From: Dichotomopilus funicola
Lineage: Eukaryota; Ascomycota; Sordariomycetes; Sordariales; Chaetomiaceae
Assembly (NCBI RefSeq): GCF_033296635.1
Contig: NW_026944099.1
Coordinates: forward strand, 82,061-146,060
Reading direction: 5' to 3'
Length of the DNA stretch: 64,000 nucleotides
Part shown: piece after piece, positions 11,398 through 22,621 of the stretch
Numbering within the stretch: the stretch's first letter is position 1
Layout: each line of letters starts with the position of its first letter
The notes under the pieces: model-generated
Database searches by the model: none
What the model was told of the DNA's origin: nothing
What the model saw: only the letters and a program-made list of their open reading frames with translations
Made by a program: the position numbers and the translations under genes

Positions 11398-14300
11398 ATG
11401 AGCCCCGCGAGCCGGGCAAAACTCATGATGGGCAATGAATCGAGTCGTCCCGAGTCGCCCCCGGGCAACAGATCTCGCTCTCTATCACCACTCCCACGCG
11501 CTCATCAGCTTTTACCCGAAGCCGGCACCGACGAAAACGACGACGCTAGCGCCTCTGTTCCACCCTCTACGATGCCCGTCCCTCGTATCCGTCGCAACGA
11601 TGACCTCGGTCTCCCTTACCCGCCGGGCGACCCTGGCACGCTCTCATGGCATAGGCGCCGTAAACGTTCCCGTAGTCGTTCTCCCGAATCCCATCGTTAC
11701 CCATCACTTCCTCCTGGCGGCCTGCCTTCAAACGCTAGCCAGCCCGTCGGCTCGGTTGGTCGCTCGACGTCACCAGACGGGCAGGTGTATTCTGCAACAC
11801 AACCCGAGAAATCGCTCTCAAAACACAAGATTAAACGCGAGAAGAAGCGACAAGCGGCATTGAAGCGGGCGGCTGATGAGATGTACAAGGAAGGGAAGGA
11901 GGCGACTGCGATACGCCGGGAGTATTTGCGCAACATACAACGGCAGCGGGCGCCTTCTCCGCCTGCTGTACGACGACCTGCTGACGGCAGGCACCGAGAT
12001 GCCTCTGAGGATGCGACGGATGCCGAAGAAGTTACGCCAGCACCGGACTCGCCACCGAAGCTGAGTAAGAGGCAGAGGAAAAAGGCAAAGGCGGCTGCAA
12101 GGGAGGCTGCACGACGGGAGGAGGAGGAACGGCAACGGCAACAACGACAGCGACAACAGGAGGAAGAGCAGAATTATGAAGAGGAGGAGCTCCCAGTTGT
12201 TACCAGTGACCTGCCCGCCAACGACAACGAAACCTTGGCGAGTACACAATCTCACAAAAGGGGGCGGCGGGGCAGCGGAGCAAAGTCGCGCAAAAAGAGC
12301 AGGACCTCGGAGGTATCGGACGGGGAATATGTGGATGGAGTGCTGGAAGCTTCAAGGGAACTCCGGGGTGACCATTTGCCCGTCAACGCTGCGGACCCTG
12401 TGCTGGAAATGTCGGGGGCATTGGTGGCTGATGCGGAGCGACCCAATTCGGATTCTGGGTACGCTGAAGCAGACGGGCAGGGTCCGGCGTTGCCGAAGCC
12501 TGTGGATGAAATGGATCTAGATGAGTTGCCTTATGAGTTGCCTTACGACAACGGTAAACAATATTTGCCAGATGGCGGCCACGACCCCGCAGCGGGTGAC
12601 AATGTTGGTTTTGCGGGGGGTGAAGATGAAGATTTTGTTCTGAACGTCGACCAGTACACTCCGGCGGGCGACCAATACACGGCGGACGACCAGTATTCTG
12701 CGGTTGGGAGCGGGGGCGGCACAGACGAAAATGACGATATATCAGTGGTATCCGACGGGCAACGCTCGCAGGTCGCGCCCGAAGGGATGCCGGAGTATGG
12801 GCATGGAGATATTGACCTCGCCGAGGTGCACGGCGGCACAGAAGACCTCGCCCCTCAGCCGCCGAGCCCTGAACTGGATTCTAACGTCCTGGTATCATCA
12901 GCTCAAGCGAATGTGGCGCCCAAGAGCGCGAAGAGGAAGGCCAAGCAACCGTTTGTTTCCACCGAAGAGGAGGAAAACGCACAGGCGTTCGCCGAGCTTC
13001 CGCAAGCCGAGGCTACCCCCAATCTTCGCCAATCGACACGCCAGAGGAAGGTCTTGGTCCCCATCGTAGAAGATGGGGCCGATGCTCCCCCCTCCTCCTC
13101 TCCCATTCCTTGGAGGACAAAGAAGCCCAAAAGGCAGCCAGCACCAGATTCAATCGGCTACGACTCGGACGAGGAGGTTCCTGAACGGGGTCAGTACCGG
13201 TCTGGCCCGCTGTCTGACATCGAGCAGGGCCAGATCACCCGGGCTGTCGATCGATTCCGGAACAACGAAGAATTGACCCAGGAAGAGCTGAACCGCATGA
13301 TCCACCTCAACCCACAAACAAGCAGCGACACCATCGTTCGCCGGTTTTGGTCTACGATCCAAGACGCCTGCCCCTCGCGGCCGCGAAGGAAGCTGATCAG
13401 TTGGACCCGACAGCGTTTCCACAACTGGGCGGGACGCGGCACCTGGACGCCGGAGCAGGACGAGGAGCTGGTGGAGCTGGTTGAGAAGCATGGTAAGAAG
13501 TGGAGTTATATTGCCGGCTTGATCAACCGCTACCAGAAAGACGTGCGCGACCGATGGAGGAATTACTTGGTCTGCCGCGGCATGCTCAAGACGGAGTATT
13601 GGACCGAAGCTGAGGAAGACCAGCTGCGGGCGTTGGTCGAGAGCGCCGTGGACGCCATCCAGAAAGAAATGCCCGAGAACAGCACAAAATCCGCCGAAGA
13701 ACTCATCAACTGGCTTACTATCAGCGAGGCTATGGGCCACACCCGATCCCGGTTGCAGTGTATCGAAAAGTGGAAGCGGATCCGTGCGACCGAGCCCGTC
13801 GCCGACAAAGTGCCTACCGTCCTACCCGCGGGCAACTCCTGGCGCTTGAAGAAGGCCCGGGACGACCTGCGCAGGATCTCACCCGAGGTCAAGTATCGTC
13901 TTCTCTGCGCAGTGCGCGATTCGCAAGCAGGCACGGACTCCAGGATTGATTGGAAGGCTATCGTGTCCGGTACGTTTCGCGGGAGGTATGAGCGACAGGC
14001 TCTCGTGGTTACCTGGGGGCGTATGCGGAAGGCGGTGCCGAGGTGGGAGTATAAGACTACACGAGACTGTGCCAGGTACCTCTGTGAAATGTATGAGTCG
14101 GAAGGTCGGTTCGGTAGTGCGGATCAGGAAGAGGGTGATGAGGATCAGGAGGAGGGTGGTCCTGCTGCAGCAGACGCTAGGCCCGCTTCCAAGAGGTCTC
14201 AAAAGGGCAAGAAAAAAGGCAAGGAGCCAGTCCGCCCGGTCCCGGAAGAGGATGATGCAGGAGCCGAGGCTGAAGACGCCGCGCTACTCTCTGAAGAGGA

Positions 14301-15231
14301 CGACGATAACAGAGCCACACCCGAGGTCTCACTCCCCGGACGCTGGGGTTCACAGAACGGGACCCCTGCCACTCGAACCGCAGCCAGCACTCGAGTAGCC
14401 AGTCCTGAGCTAGATAGTGGCTTATACATCGAGCCAAAGTCGGAGGAAGAGGTTGAGCCGGAACTTCCGACAGCTTCACCACCTATCCTCACCTACTTGT
14501 CACAGTCCAGGTCCAGACGAAGACGGGACAAGAAAGCGCAGCGCAGCGACGAGGCCAACCCCGAAGATGAGCAACATGAGCACGGCAACGCCGATGACGC
14601 CAGACGACGTGAAGTCTTCCCCAGTGATGAACCCGAGACTACCCGCACCCGACGGCGCGGACGACGTGCCAGTGCCGCGGCCGCTGCTACTGCAGAGCAG
14701 GAGCCAGAGCAGGACCAACAGCAAAAGCAGGAGCCCCCCAACGAGGAGCAAGAACAAGAGCAAAGGATGGTCATCCTGCCCTCATCGTCGCCTGTACCTG
14801 TCTCACGTCTGCCCGCAACCCAACCCAACCCAACAACCACCTCAGCCGCTCTCTCCAACAAAACCAAAACCCCCAAATCCGCCAAACGCCCACGGCCCGC
14901 GTCTCAGCCGAACGGGAACGGTAATGACAACGCAGACAACGCCAGCCGTGACATCTTCGACACCCCGCCCACCAGCAGCCCCCGCAAAAAGCAGCGGACC
15001 TTCAAGTCCCTCGGTTCCTCGCTACGCACGACACAAAGGACCGCAAAGGGAGGAGGGAGACTGAGTGGTAGCAATGGTGGCGGCCGAGTCAGTGGTGGCT
15101 TTGGTGATGATGGCGCGGATGATCGCCCTGCGGGTTCGTGGAGTGCCTTGAGCAGTGATTTGGACGATGATATGGAGGATATCCCGGCTATGTTGCCTTC
15201 GTCGGCTAGGCGGATGGGTCGGTCCCGTTAA
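11398..15231 (+). CDS. Reb1/TTF-I-like Myb DNA-binding protein
   Basis: A single-exon protein of 1277 aa, expected in the nucleus or nucleolus. The conserved core lies near residues 600-810: a helical region (EQGQITRAVDRFRNN), then a Myb/SANT repeat (GTWTPEQDEELVELVEKHG, with KKWSYIAGLINR and DVRDRWRNYLVC) and a second, longer divergent repeat (WTEAEEDQLRALVE to SRLQCIEKWKRI). This order matches fungal Reb1/Rtf1 and animal TTF-I, which bind rDNA terminator sites to stop RNA polymerase I and arrest replication forks. Long acidic and Lys/Arg-rich disordered arms flank the core: basic KRQRKKAK stretches near 225 and Gln/Glu-rich runs near 245 and 1110. The first ATG (11398) is used; a second lies at 11425. 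The family call is firm. The rDNA role is inferred from family knowledge. Confidence 0.85.
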   Translation: MSPASRAKLMMGNESSRPESPPGNRSRSLSPLPRAHQLLPEAGTDENDDASASVPPSTMPVPRIRRNDDLGLPYPPGDPGTLSWHRRRKRSRSRSPESHRYPSLPPGGLPSNASQPVGSVGRSTSPDGQVYSATQPEKSLSKHKIKREKKRQAALKRAADEMYKEGKEATAIRREYLRNIQRQRAPSPPAVRRPADGRHRDASEDATDAEEVTPAPDSPPKLSKRQRKKAKAAAREAARREEEERQRQQRQRQQEEEQNYEEEELPVVTSDLPANDNETLASTQSHKRGRRGSGAKSRKKSRTSEVSDGEYVDGVLEASRELRGDHLPVNAADPVLEMSGALVADAERPNSDSGYAEADGQGPALPKPVDEMDLDELPYELPYDNGKQYLPDGGHDPAAGDNVGFAGGEDEDFVLNVDQYTPAGDQYTADDQYSAVGSGGGTDENDDISVVSDGQRSQVAPEGMPEYGHGDIDLAEVHGGTEDLAPQPPSPELDSNVLVSSAQANVAPKSAKRKAKQPFVSTEEEENAQAFAELPQAEATPNLRQSTRQRKVLVPIVEDGADAPPSSSPIPWRTKKPKRQPAPDSIGYDSDEEVPERGQYRSGPLSDIEQGQITRAVDRFRNNEELTQEELNRMIHLNPQTSSDTIVRRFWSTIQDACPSRPRRKLISWTRQRFHNWAGRGTWTPEQDEELVELVEKHGKKWSYIAGLINRYQKDVRDRWRNYLVCRGMLKTEYWTEAEEDQLRALVESAVDAIQKEMPENSTKSAEELINWLTISEAMGHTRSRLQCIEKWKRIRATEPVADKVPTVLPAGNSWRLKKARDDLRRISPEVKYRLLCAVRDSQAGTDSRIDWKAIVSGTFRGRYERQALVVTWGRMRKAVPRWEYKTTRDCARYLCEMYESEGRFGSADQEEGDEDQEEGGPAAADARPASKRSQKGKKKGKEPVRPVPEEDDAGAEAEDAALLSEEDDDNRATPEVSLPGRWGSQNGTPATRTAASTRVASPELDSGLYIEPKSEEEVEPELPTASPPILTYLSQSRSRRRRDKKAQRSDEANPEDEQHEHGNADDARRREVFPSDEPETTRTRRRGRRASAAAAATAEQEPEQDQQQKQEPPNEEQEQEQRMVILPSSSPVPVSRLPATQPNPTTTSAALSNKTKTPKSAKRPRPASQPNGNGNDNADNASRDIFDTPPTSSPRKKQRTFKSLGSSLRTTQRTAKGGGRLSGSNGGGRVSGGFGDDGADDRPAGSWSALSSDLDDDMEDIPAMLPSSARRMGRSR

Positions 15232-16521
15232 ATTAGGTTAGGTAGCGGGGGTTGGTGATGCTTTTACGGTTCTTTTTTGCTTTATTATTCTTAATGGGTC
15301 CTTTCCCCTTGTCTGGGACGGTCTGCACCGTTTGGTACTGGGTGAAGAATGGGCCAAGGGACAGGTGGAGTTGACTGGGCCGGTTTATTGCTGCCGGTTT
15401 GTTTTCAAGATGATACCGTTGGGGCGCTTGGCGTGAAGATGATGCTGATGCTGTCTGCTTGCTACTAGCTGCAAATGTGACGGGACTGCGGAGGTTCCGC
15501 TGTGTTGAAACGTGTATGGAAAATGTTTCTTCCCATTTTCTGGGTCGGTAGCGCTGTGTTCGGCGCCGGGTTTGCTAACCCCATGAATGGACATGGGAAT
15601 GCCTGTTGTTAGGAATCCCCTTTTGCTAGCTAACAGACGAACTTTACGGTTCGCAATTTGCAATTGATGAAATACCGCAAAATTTTCGTTGTATTGCCAA
15701 TGTTATCTCAGCCTTGGTCATGATCCTGTCCCTGAGAGATTGCACGGAAACCTGGGAGACAACCACTTCGTCTGGCAAAGGGCCAGTCACGGGAGTATAA
15801 CTCATTCGATCGAGCTCAGGTGATTTGCATTCATGGTGTGGGAAAATCGAAAGGATTGAAGATGAATAAAAACAAAACGCTAGCCCTGCGGCAAGACAAT
15901 CCTGTAATGCTAATCCGTACCCCCCAGACCGTTTGTTCCCGTTGGTTTTCTTCCTTCATAGTAATGATAATAGTACACCAAAAGAAGAAACAGCGGTAAT
16001 CGTCAAGTCCAACCCTCACATATCAAGTAAATAAATAAATAACAAGATTGAGATAAAGTTGTTGGAGAGTCTCAAAACCGGAGATTGAAACCACAAGCGA
16101 GGCAGTAATGCGATCCGACAAACCACAAAAATAAAAATAAAACGTGCACGAAGGGAATAAGATAGATTGCAAAACAACACACATAGCAGTACAAATGGAG
16201 CATCGGCTCGCCTAAAGTCTCAGTCCACAAAAAGGAATAATAACAAAACCCCTGCATACCATCATCGCGAGGTCTTCAAATCATGGCCAGCCAGCCCAAA
16301 CTCCAGCTCCAACTCCAGCTCCAACTCCGAACCAAACAAAACGACAGAACACATCAACCGTCCCCATGCTAGTTAAAATCCCAATCTCACTTGACAAGAT
16401 AGCAAGGAGATGTAATCCCAATCCCGAACACAAGACGATCTTGTTTCTTTCTGCTCGTGGTAAACTGTCACTTCATAAAACAGGCAAAAGACAAGTTGGA
16501 GGGCTCAGATGGACGGCGGGC
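15232..16521. other. Tail-to-tail intergenic region, no gene seen
   Basis: 1.3 kb between convergent stops. It contains A-rich tracts (15840-16200), as in fungal 3' regions, and a short 12-bp tandem repeat near 16300. No supported reading frame. Confidence 0.5.
16301..16328. repeat. Short CTCCAGCTCCAA tandem repeat
   Basis: Slightly more than two copies of a 12-bp unit (CTCCAGCTCCAA) in the 3' region between two convergent genes. Confidence 0.8.
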
Positions 16522-18075
16522 TTAGCTCTCCTCAAAATAAAACCGCCCCAGTTTTCCATTACCGCGCGGACTCTCCAGCGTGGTACTCCCTACCCTTTCC
16601 TCGCCGTCATCGAGGGTCTCTCGAACGATACGCTCGGCAGTCTCGCGGGTGGATGGCTGGGTATTGTGTTGCTGCTGATGTTGTTGCTGTGACAGCGGTG
16701 GTGTTGGTTGATACTGATGTTGTTGGTTGTGGTGGTGGGCAAACGAATACGGATGTTGCTGGGGATATTGATGATGCTGGAGATGTTGTTGCTGCTGCTG
16801 CCGTGAGCGTGTCCGTGGATAATGTTGCTGTGGTTGTTGTTGTCCGGGGTTTGAGCCTGGACTCGTATGGGTTTGGACAGGAACAGGACTACGGGTGGTG
16901 GTGTCGACGAAAACATCATCTTCATCGCCATAACCCGGTCCCATTGGTGCCCCCCCAGACACCGGTGCACCGGTTTCCATGGCCACTCCGTCCACCATGC
17001 GAGCCTCTCGCCTCTCACGTACGGCGGACTGGCTCACGGGGGTATCAGAACTAGTCGTATCCCGATCCGAGGAGCGTGTTGAATAGTCCCGCTGTCTGCT
17101 GCTGCTACCGCCACGCTGGTGCTGGACATGGTAGGTGTGAGGATAGGGGTGGTGGTGAGGTCCAGGCGATGCGGCCGGGCCGTCGCTGAGACCTGAACCG
17201 CTTCGCTCTAGCGCCCACGCCAGTGCCCCGCTGCCGCTGGTGCTACTTTGCGTGGGCAGCGGCCGGCGGTGGTAGATGGGCCCTGACAGCGTACTGCCTG
17301 CGCCCTCTCCAAACCCAACCAAGCTAGCGCTACCGTCGTCGGACATGCGGTCCTCAAAGGCCCCCACACTGCGCGACGTCATGTTGTCTAGGTCCTCATC
17401 CATCCCGTCACCACCCATGTAACCATTCGCGCTGGCTGAGTCCATCTCCGTCAGCATGTCCTCATCGCGGTCCTCGCCTAGCGTGGACCCGTCGCCGCCC
17501 ACTTCGGTTGTGCCGCTTGTCCGCCCGCCAACGCTCTCGGTGGCGCTCGCCGAACCGACAGTGCTTACTTTGGTGTCTGCGACGGGCTGTCCAGCGGCAT
17601 CGAAATAGGCTGGCGTCAGGCCGGCCATTGCACCAGGGCCTGTGAGATTTGCGGGAAAACCGGTGGATGTTGGTGTGGTTTGTGGCGACCCTGAATTGTT
17701 TTGTGCAAAAGGCCCGGGCGGACCGCGGAGGGTTGAGACATTGGATAGGCCTGTTAGGCGGCTGATGCGGTCGGCACGTTCGGCTTCGAGGCTGTTGACG
17801 GATGCGTTCTGTTGATGCCCGCGGTGGTGGAGAGCGCCGCGGTGGCCATCTTTGATGGCGGTTGTCGAGAGGGCGGAGAGGGATGTTGTTGTGCTCGTGG
17901 GGGTACCTCTGCCGTGATGAGGTATTAGCGGGATCTGGCTCAGCTCGACAATCCGTGGCGTGACATGAAAGACTTACGGAATCTCGGGGGGTGTTTCCGG
18001 ATTGGACGGCGGTTGTGGGAGGTTGATAAATGTTGGATGCGACGGGTACGATGGATGTGACTGATGTTGCGACAT
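16522..18075 (-). CDS. Low-complexity Gln/His/Ser-rich protein
   Basis: Predicted 494-aa protein in two exons, 18075-17978 and 17908-16522. They are separated by a 69-nt intron with GTAAGT/CAG borders; the joined codon (CC+A) keeps frame. I do not recognise it. The most sequence-like parts are near residues 75-90 (EAERADRISRLTGLSNVSTL) and 190-235 (MTSRSVGAFEDRMSDDGSAS). The rest is rich in Gly/Ser/Thr, and the C-terminal third has Gln/His runs. A moderately conserved C-terminal segment (TAERIVRETLDDGEERVGS) ends in GKLGRFYFEES. There is no signal peptide or membrane segment. Serine-rich acidic patches suggest phosphorylation. A regulatory protein is plausible but unproven. Confidence 0.75.
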
Positions 18076-18769
18076 GGCTGTGATGCTTGATTCTCGTTGC
18101 GGCGGAATTTCGTAACGGTGCTGGCTTTGCTCGCGGCTGTGTTGTGCGGCGTGGAATTCAGCTGGCGTGAATGTAGAACAGCAAGAAAAACACCCAATCA
18201 CGGGTTTGTGCGACTCTTTCTGACGGTGTGTTGCAATGTGAGAATATCGAAGGATGCTAGGCGCGAGATCTAGGACGTTGAACAAAGATGTCGTGGGGGT
18301 AAGGTGGAGTGGGAAAAAGAGTCCCAATTTAAACGCCTACCGTGTCGGGTGGTGCAAGTGCTGAAAACGCGATTTCAGAGCCGGAGCTCGAAGTGGGGGG
18401 ATGACGTCGGCTGGTCTGGAGCGTTGTTCGCGGTGGGGGCCCACTGTATTTTAAGCTTTCCGGGGAAAGGGGCCAGGGCCCAGTGATCGCCGCTGCAGCT
18501 CAGCATGGCTGACTGACGACTGCACACTCGCAACTCGGTACGAAGGGACACTGGGATATGATCTTCTTCCTCTAGGGTTTTCATGCGCCACATTGAATTT
18601 GGCCTGGTTTACGGGGGTTTTGCATTGTTCTATTTTCGTTGAGTTTCATACCCTCGCTACACTCATGTTTAGTGTATGGATGGAGTGGAACAGCACAGTG
18701 GGTTCCATAAATTCTGACAGCTCAAACGCCGCATAACAAACTCGGAATGCAGCTTTCACACCCTCGTCA
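18076..18769. other. Intergenic region, no gene seen
   Basis: About 0.7 kb between the start of the low-complexity gene and the stop of the copper amine oxidase gene, both on the minus strand. It presumably holds the promoter of the former and the 3' region of the latter. No supported reading frame. Confidence 0.5.
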
Positions 18770-21156
18770 TCAAATCCCACCGTGAGATGCACAGGCAGCC
18801 TTCAGTTTCCCACCTTCACCCCCAAGCGTCAACCCCTTAAGTTTCCCTTCCACTGTCTTGTCCCCTGACCCATTCAAGCTAACACTACAGTTGATCTCCT
18901 GCCGACTGCTCGGCACATCAATCGCCGGATTTCTCTCAAAAAAGTTGACAGGCCTTAGCATCACCCGCAGCGTCTCGGCCGGCATAACGGGGAAATCCTC
19001 AACACGCGGAATATGATTAATCCCAAACTGCACCCACACCACTGGATCCCCCTTGTCCGTTAAGTCATCTCTCCGGTTCGCCCACCCGCGCACGCCCGCT
19101 CCGCCGCGGCTCTGGTTCGTGTACGTCCCGCCCGCGTACAACTCTCCCTCGGCATACCGCGTCACATACACGCTGCGGTCGGCAAACTCGGCCCGCTGGT
19201 GGTGGAAACTCTCCGCGTCTGCTAGAATCGTCTGCACCGGCGGGATCATCAGCTTGTACCCCACGGCTGCGTCGTTGACCGGGTTGTGCACGGTCGGGTT
19301 GATGATTTTGAACACGCGGCCTCGGGCAGCGTCAAGGTCGAACCCGCCAGACACGGGAATCGGCGTGCGCTGGACGGTGTACCCTACGCCGTGCGGGTTG
19401 AGGGCGGGATCCCGCGGGATGGGGACGGCGTCGTCGTACACGACGCTGTTGCCGTGCCCGCCGATCATGGGGTCGATGCGTAGGCTGAAGAAGTGCTGAT
19501 GGAAGCTGGCCAGGACGCCCGGATGGACGGCGGTGCCGAATGGGTGTTTTGCGGCGGTGGTCAAGTCCGCGTCGAGCGGCTGGGTGGAGAGCACGCCCGT
19601 GGCGCGCGCTTCGTAGGCTAGGTCCCCGGCTGTGTTGAAGATAAAGGCCAGGATGTACTCGTAGTTGCTGACTGTCAGGATGGTCTGGAGCACCAGCTCG
19701 CGGTCGCGCACCACGACGGCCCGGTTGGTGCGGTAGTTGGTGTGCTTCCACAGGATGCCGTTGTCTTGTTCGTGCAGACACAACACGTTCGGCATGACCA
19801 CTGGCTCTCCGTGGCTGTCGGACAACACGCCGCTGATGTAGTAGATACTCCCCAGACAGTCACACCCGAGCTCCAGGTTGTTGGCCATGATACCTGCGCC
19901 CACATCGCCCAGGTCGAACGCGGCCTTGCGGTGGAACGGTGCGCGCGGATCTGCGTACGGAATCGACATGTCGGAGAGACTCAGCCGGTAGAACAGTGGC
20001 CGGTTGTCGTAATGCACGTCGTACAGCACCATCCCTTCCCGTTGGTTGAAACCGACTTTGAAATCCCACTTTTGCCATCGCACCAGCTTCCCGAGCTCTG
20101 AAAAGTCCTCCACCGTGAACGACGCCCCCTCCGGCTGGCTCACACGCAGTGGCTTGAGGTCGGTACGCAGCTGGGGCTGCGCCTCGGGGATGTACTCGCT
20201 CGCTGGGGCCGGGTGCCAGGGTTGGACGGGCTTGGTCTTCTCATCGAGGCCGGTGGGCATGATGTCGATGCGGATGAGTTCGAGAGTGATGGGGTCCATG
20301 ACGGGCGAGATGGGCAAAGGGAAGGCGTAGTGGCAGCTGTCGGGCTCGGAGGGGTTGGCGGGGTCACGCATGTACAGGAAGCATTGCATTGCCCGCTTTT
20401 CGTCGTTGATGCCGTCGGTGCCTAGGTATGGTCAGTCAACTTCTCTCCAAGTCGTTCCCCGGGGGGTTAGTTAGAAGTGTTCGCAATGGAAGGCGGAATT
20501 ACCGTATAGCCATGGGTCAGCGACCACTACAGTGCCCTCCGGGAGCTTCAGCTTTGCAAGTTCAGCCTGCACATCTGGGTGGGCCAGCAGCGCCTTCTCA
20601 ACCGCAATGATCTCCTCGCCATCACCGTTGGGGTGCATGAACGGGCCCAGTTTGACGTTGGCTTCGACTTTGCTTTGCGTCAGGTTCACAACGGCTTCGT
20701 GGAGGTTGTGCTATTTCGGACCAAACCAGATTCAAGCGTCAATATTTGGATGACGTTCTCTCAAGATTGGAAAACGGAGCAACCTACCGTCCCCCGGAGA
20801 TAATACACCACGAATGCCCTCCGATCAATCTTTGGGAGTCCATTGCGACTTCCACCTGCTCGCTCGGCCACAAGATAGGGCGCAAGCTCGGATTTCAAAG
20901 GTTCTTGGAGTGTGACGATTTTGAAGTGGCAGTCGATTGAGTTAGGCCAACACGACCGAACTAGGGCGGCGGTATGGGTGATTTCAGAGGGGGATAACGG
21001 GCCGAGGGGATGGGAGTTGGTCTATGGGAAGTTAATCAGGGTGACTGCTTGATTTGTGTTTGCTGTTGCTTGGGGTGATGTAGTTTGACTTGATCAAGTA
21101 TTTGGGATTGAGAGAGAGGGTTTCACCTTGGTAGCGGTATCTCTTGGGGTAGACAT
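18770..21156 (-). CDS. Copper amine oxidase (primary-amine oxidase)
   Basis: Oxidises primary amines to aldehydes with release of ammonia and hydrogen peroxide. The 707-aa protein is built from four exons: 21156-21127, 21021-20788, 20710-20503 and 20421-18770. The 30-nt first exon encodes MSTPRDTATK, and exon 2 opens with HPLGPLSPSEI, typical of fungal members. Key residues are present: the tyrosine that matures to topaquinone in SNYEYI (Y411), the catalytic base in YADP (D315), and copper ligands H465 and H467 (HQHFF) plus H627 (NHIPRVEDF). These positions lie within a few residues of those known for the Hansenula (Ogataea) enzyme. There is no signal peptide and no obvious C-terminal peroxisomal signal (ends SHGGI), so it is probably intracellular. 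Full length for the family. The likely role is using amines as nitrogen source. Confidence 0.95.
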
Positions 21157-21746
21157 GGTGAAGGTCGTTCAAATACAGGATTTAATGATGATGTGTTGGT
21201 TGGAAGAACGACAGGCGAGGACCGGTGGTCTCGATGCAAATAGTGCAAGATTGAGAAACTGGAATCAATGAGATGAAGAAAGGAAGAGGAGGGGCTTTCG
21301 GCGTAAGCCATATCAAATACCGAATGCATGGTACATTATTCTCCGATGAGTATCGAATAGGATCTCGTTGTAAATACAATGTCTCACATGAACAGCGTTG
21401 GCAGTGATACCAACTCGCATGAGTCCACTCACGACGCTTTCCGGACCCGAGTCTTATCAAACAGGAACCCGCTGTCCAACGCAGAGCCGGCCGTTGTATG
21501 GTTCCATCGCTGTCATCCCGCTGCGTGTTGTGGATTTGGAGACAAATGCCCCGCATTCTCCGCATGTACACATGCAGTAAATTGCAAGAACCGTAAAAGG
21601 ACGCAGAATGCCCGCAAATGGAGAAGAACCAGCCGTTGTGGCTGGGGCACGTGGTGCTTCAAGGAAGAGAGCCAACCAAGCACATGTACATACATGTCAA
21701 TTACCACTCATGTCATAAGATCCCTTGCCTCGATAACTCGGCCTAA
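21157..21746. other. Intergenic region, no gene seen
   Basis: 0.6 kb upstream of the copper amine oxidase (-) and downstream of the 224-aa protein gene (-). Short frames on both strands show no recognisable features. Presumed promoter and terminator DNA. Confidence 0.5.
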
Positions 21747-22621
21747 CTAACGAGTAACCCTCCACGACCCCGTCTCCATCCAAATCCGCGAATACCACCG
21801 ATGCAACTCCTCCATCCACCCCGGCATCGGCCCCTGAATGCCCTCCACCTTATCCTTACTCGTGAAAAAACAGCTTTTGAGCCCCAACACCGCCTCGCCG
21901 CTGGCCCGGTCCACCGCCGCGCTCAGCACAAACAGCCCATCCGACTCGCGCGGGTTGGGGTTGCGCGGCGTGTCGCCGCAGCGCATGGTGATCTCGTTGG
22001 CGGTGCGCTCGACCACTTCGAAGTGGTCCGTCAGGACGGTGCCGGGGGCGTAGGCCGAGTGGGCGAGTTGTTCGACGGTCCAGAGTTGGTGTGTTGTTGC
22101 GGGGGAGTGGTATTTGCGTGCGAGGTAGGCGCGTTGGAAGCGGTAGCCTGGGTGTTGGTTAATATTTGGTTAATTCTTTTTTTTCCTTTTTGTTAAAAAA
22201 AAAAAAACCAAAAGAAAAAACCGGATGAGGTTCAGGGTTGATGATGACCCATGTCGCGTGATGCCCTCACCCTCAGCAAACCCACCCCAGGCATTTTCCT
22301 TCACTCCTTAGATAGGACATGAACAAAACAAACTCATAAAAACTCACCCCAGCCGCCCCAAACCCCCCTACAAAACTCCAGCGCCAAATCCCCCTCCTTC
22401 TCCAGCAGCTCCGGCCTAATCTTCGCCAGCGGAATCCGCTTGACACAGATATCCTGCGTCGACGGATTCCGATGGCGGTTGTACTTGGCGAAGCTCTTGC
22501 TCTGCCACAGCGGGTCGTCGGCCGGCAGCGGGCTCACGATGGTGGTCGCCAGGCCGAGGTAGCCCAGCGCTGCGCTGCCGAGGCCGACGGTGGAGAGCGT
22601 CACTTTTTTGATGAGGCCCAT
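21747..22621 (-). CDS. 224-aa fungal protein with N-terminal hydrophobic segment
   Basis: Two exons, 22621-22348 and 22147-21747, joined over a 200-nt intron (GTGAGT/CAG). The joined protein reads ..FCRGVWGGWGYRFQRAYLARKY.. without a break. The N-terminus (MGLIKKVTLSTVGLGSAALG, then YLGLATTIVSPLP) is a positively charged start followed by a hydrophobic segment. This is compatible with a mitochondrial or membrane anchor. The body has the look of a compact alpha/beta domain (TVLTDHFEVVERTANEITMRCG, then GLFVLSAAVD). I do not recognise the family. An upstream in-frame ATG at 22804 would add 61 residues with no conserved look, so 22621 is preferred. It shares strand with the amine oxidase downstream, but nothing shows a functional link. 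Confidence 0.8.
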
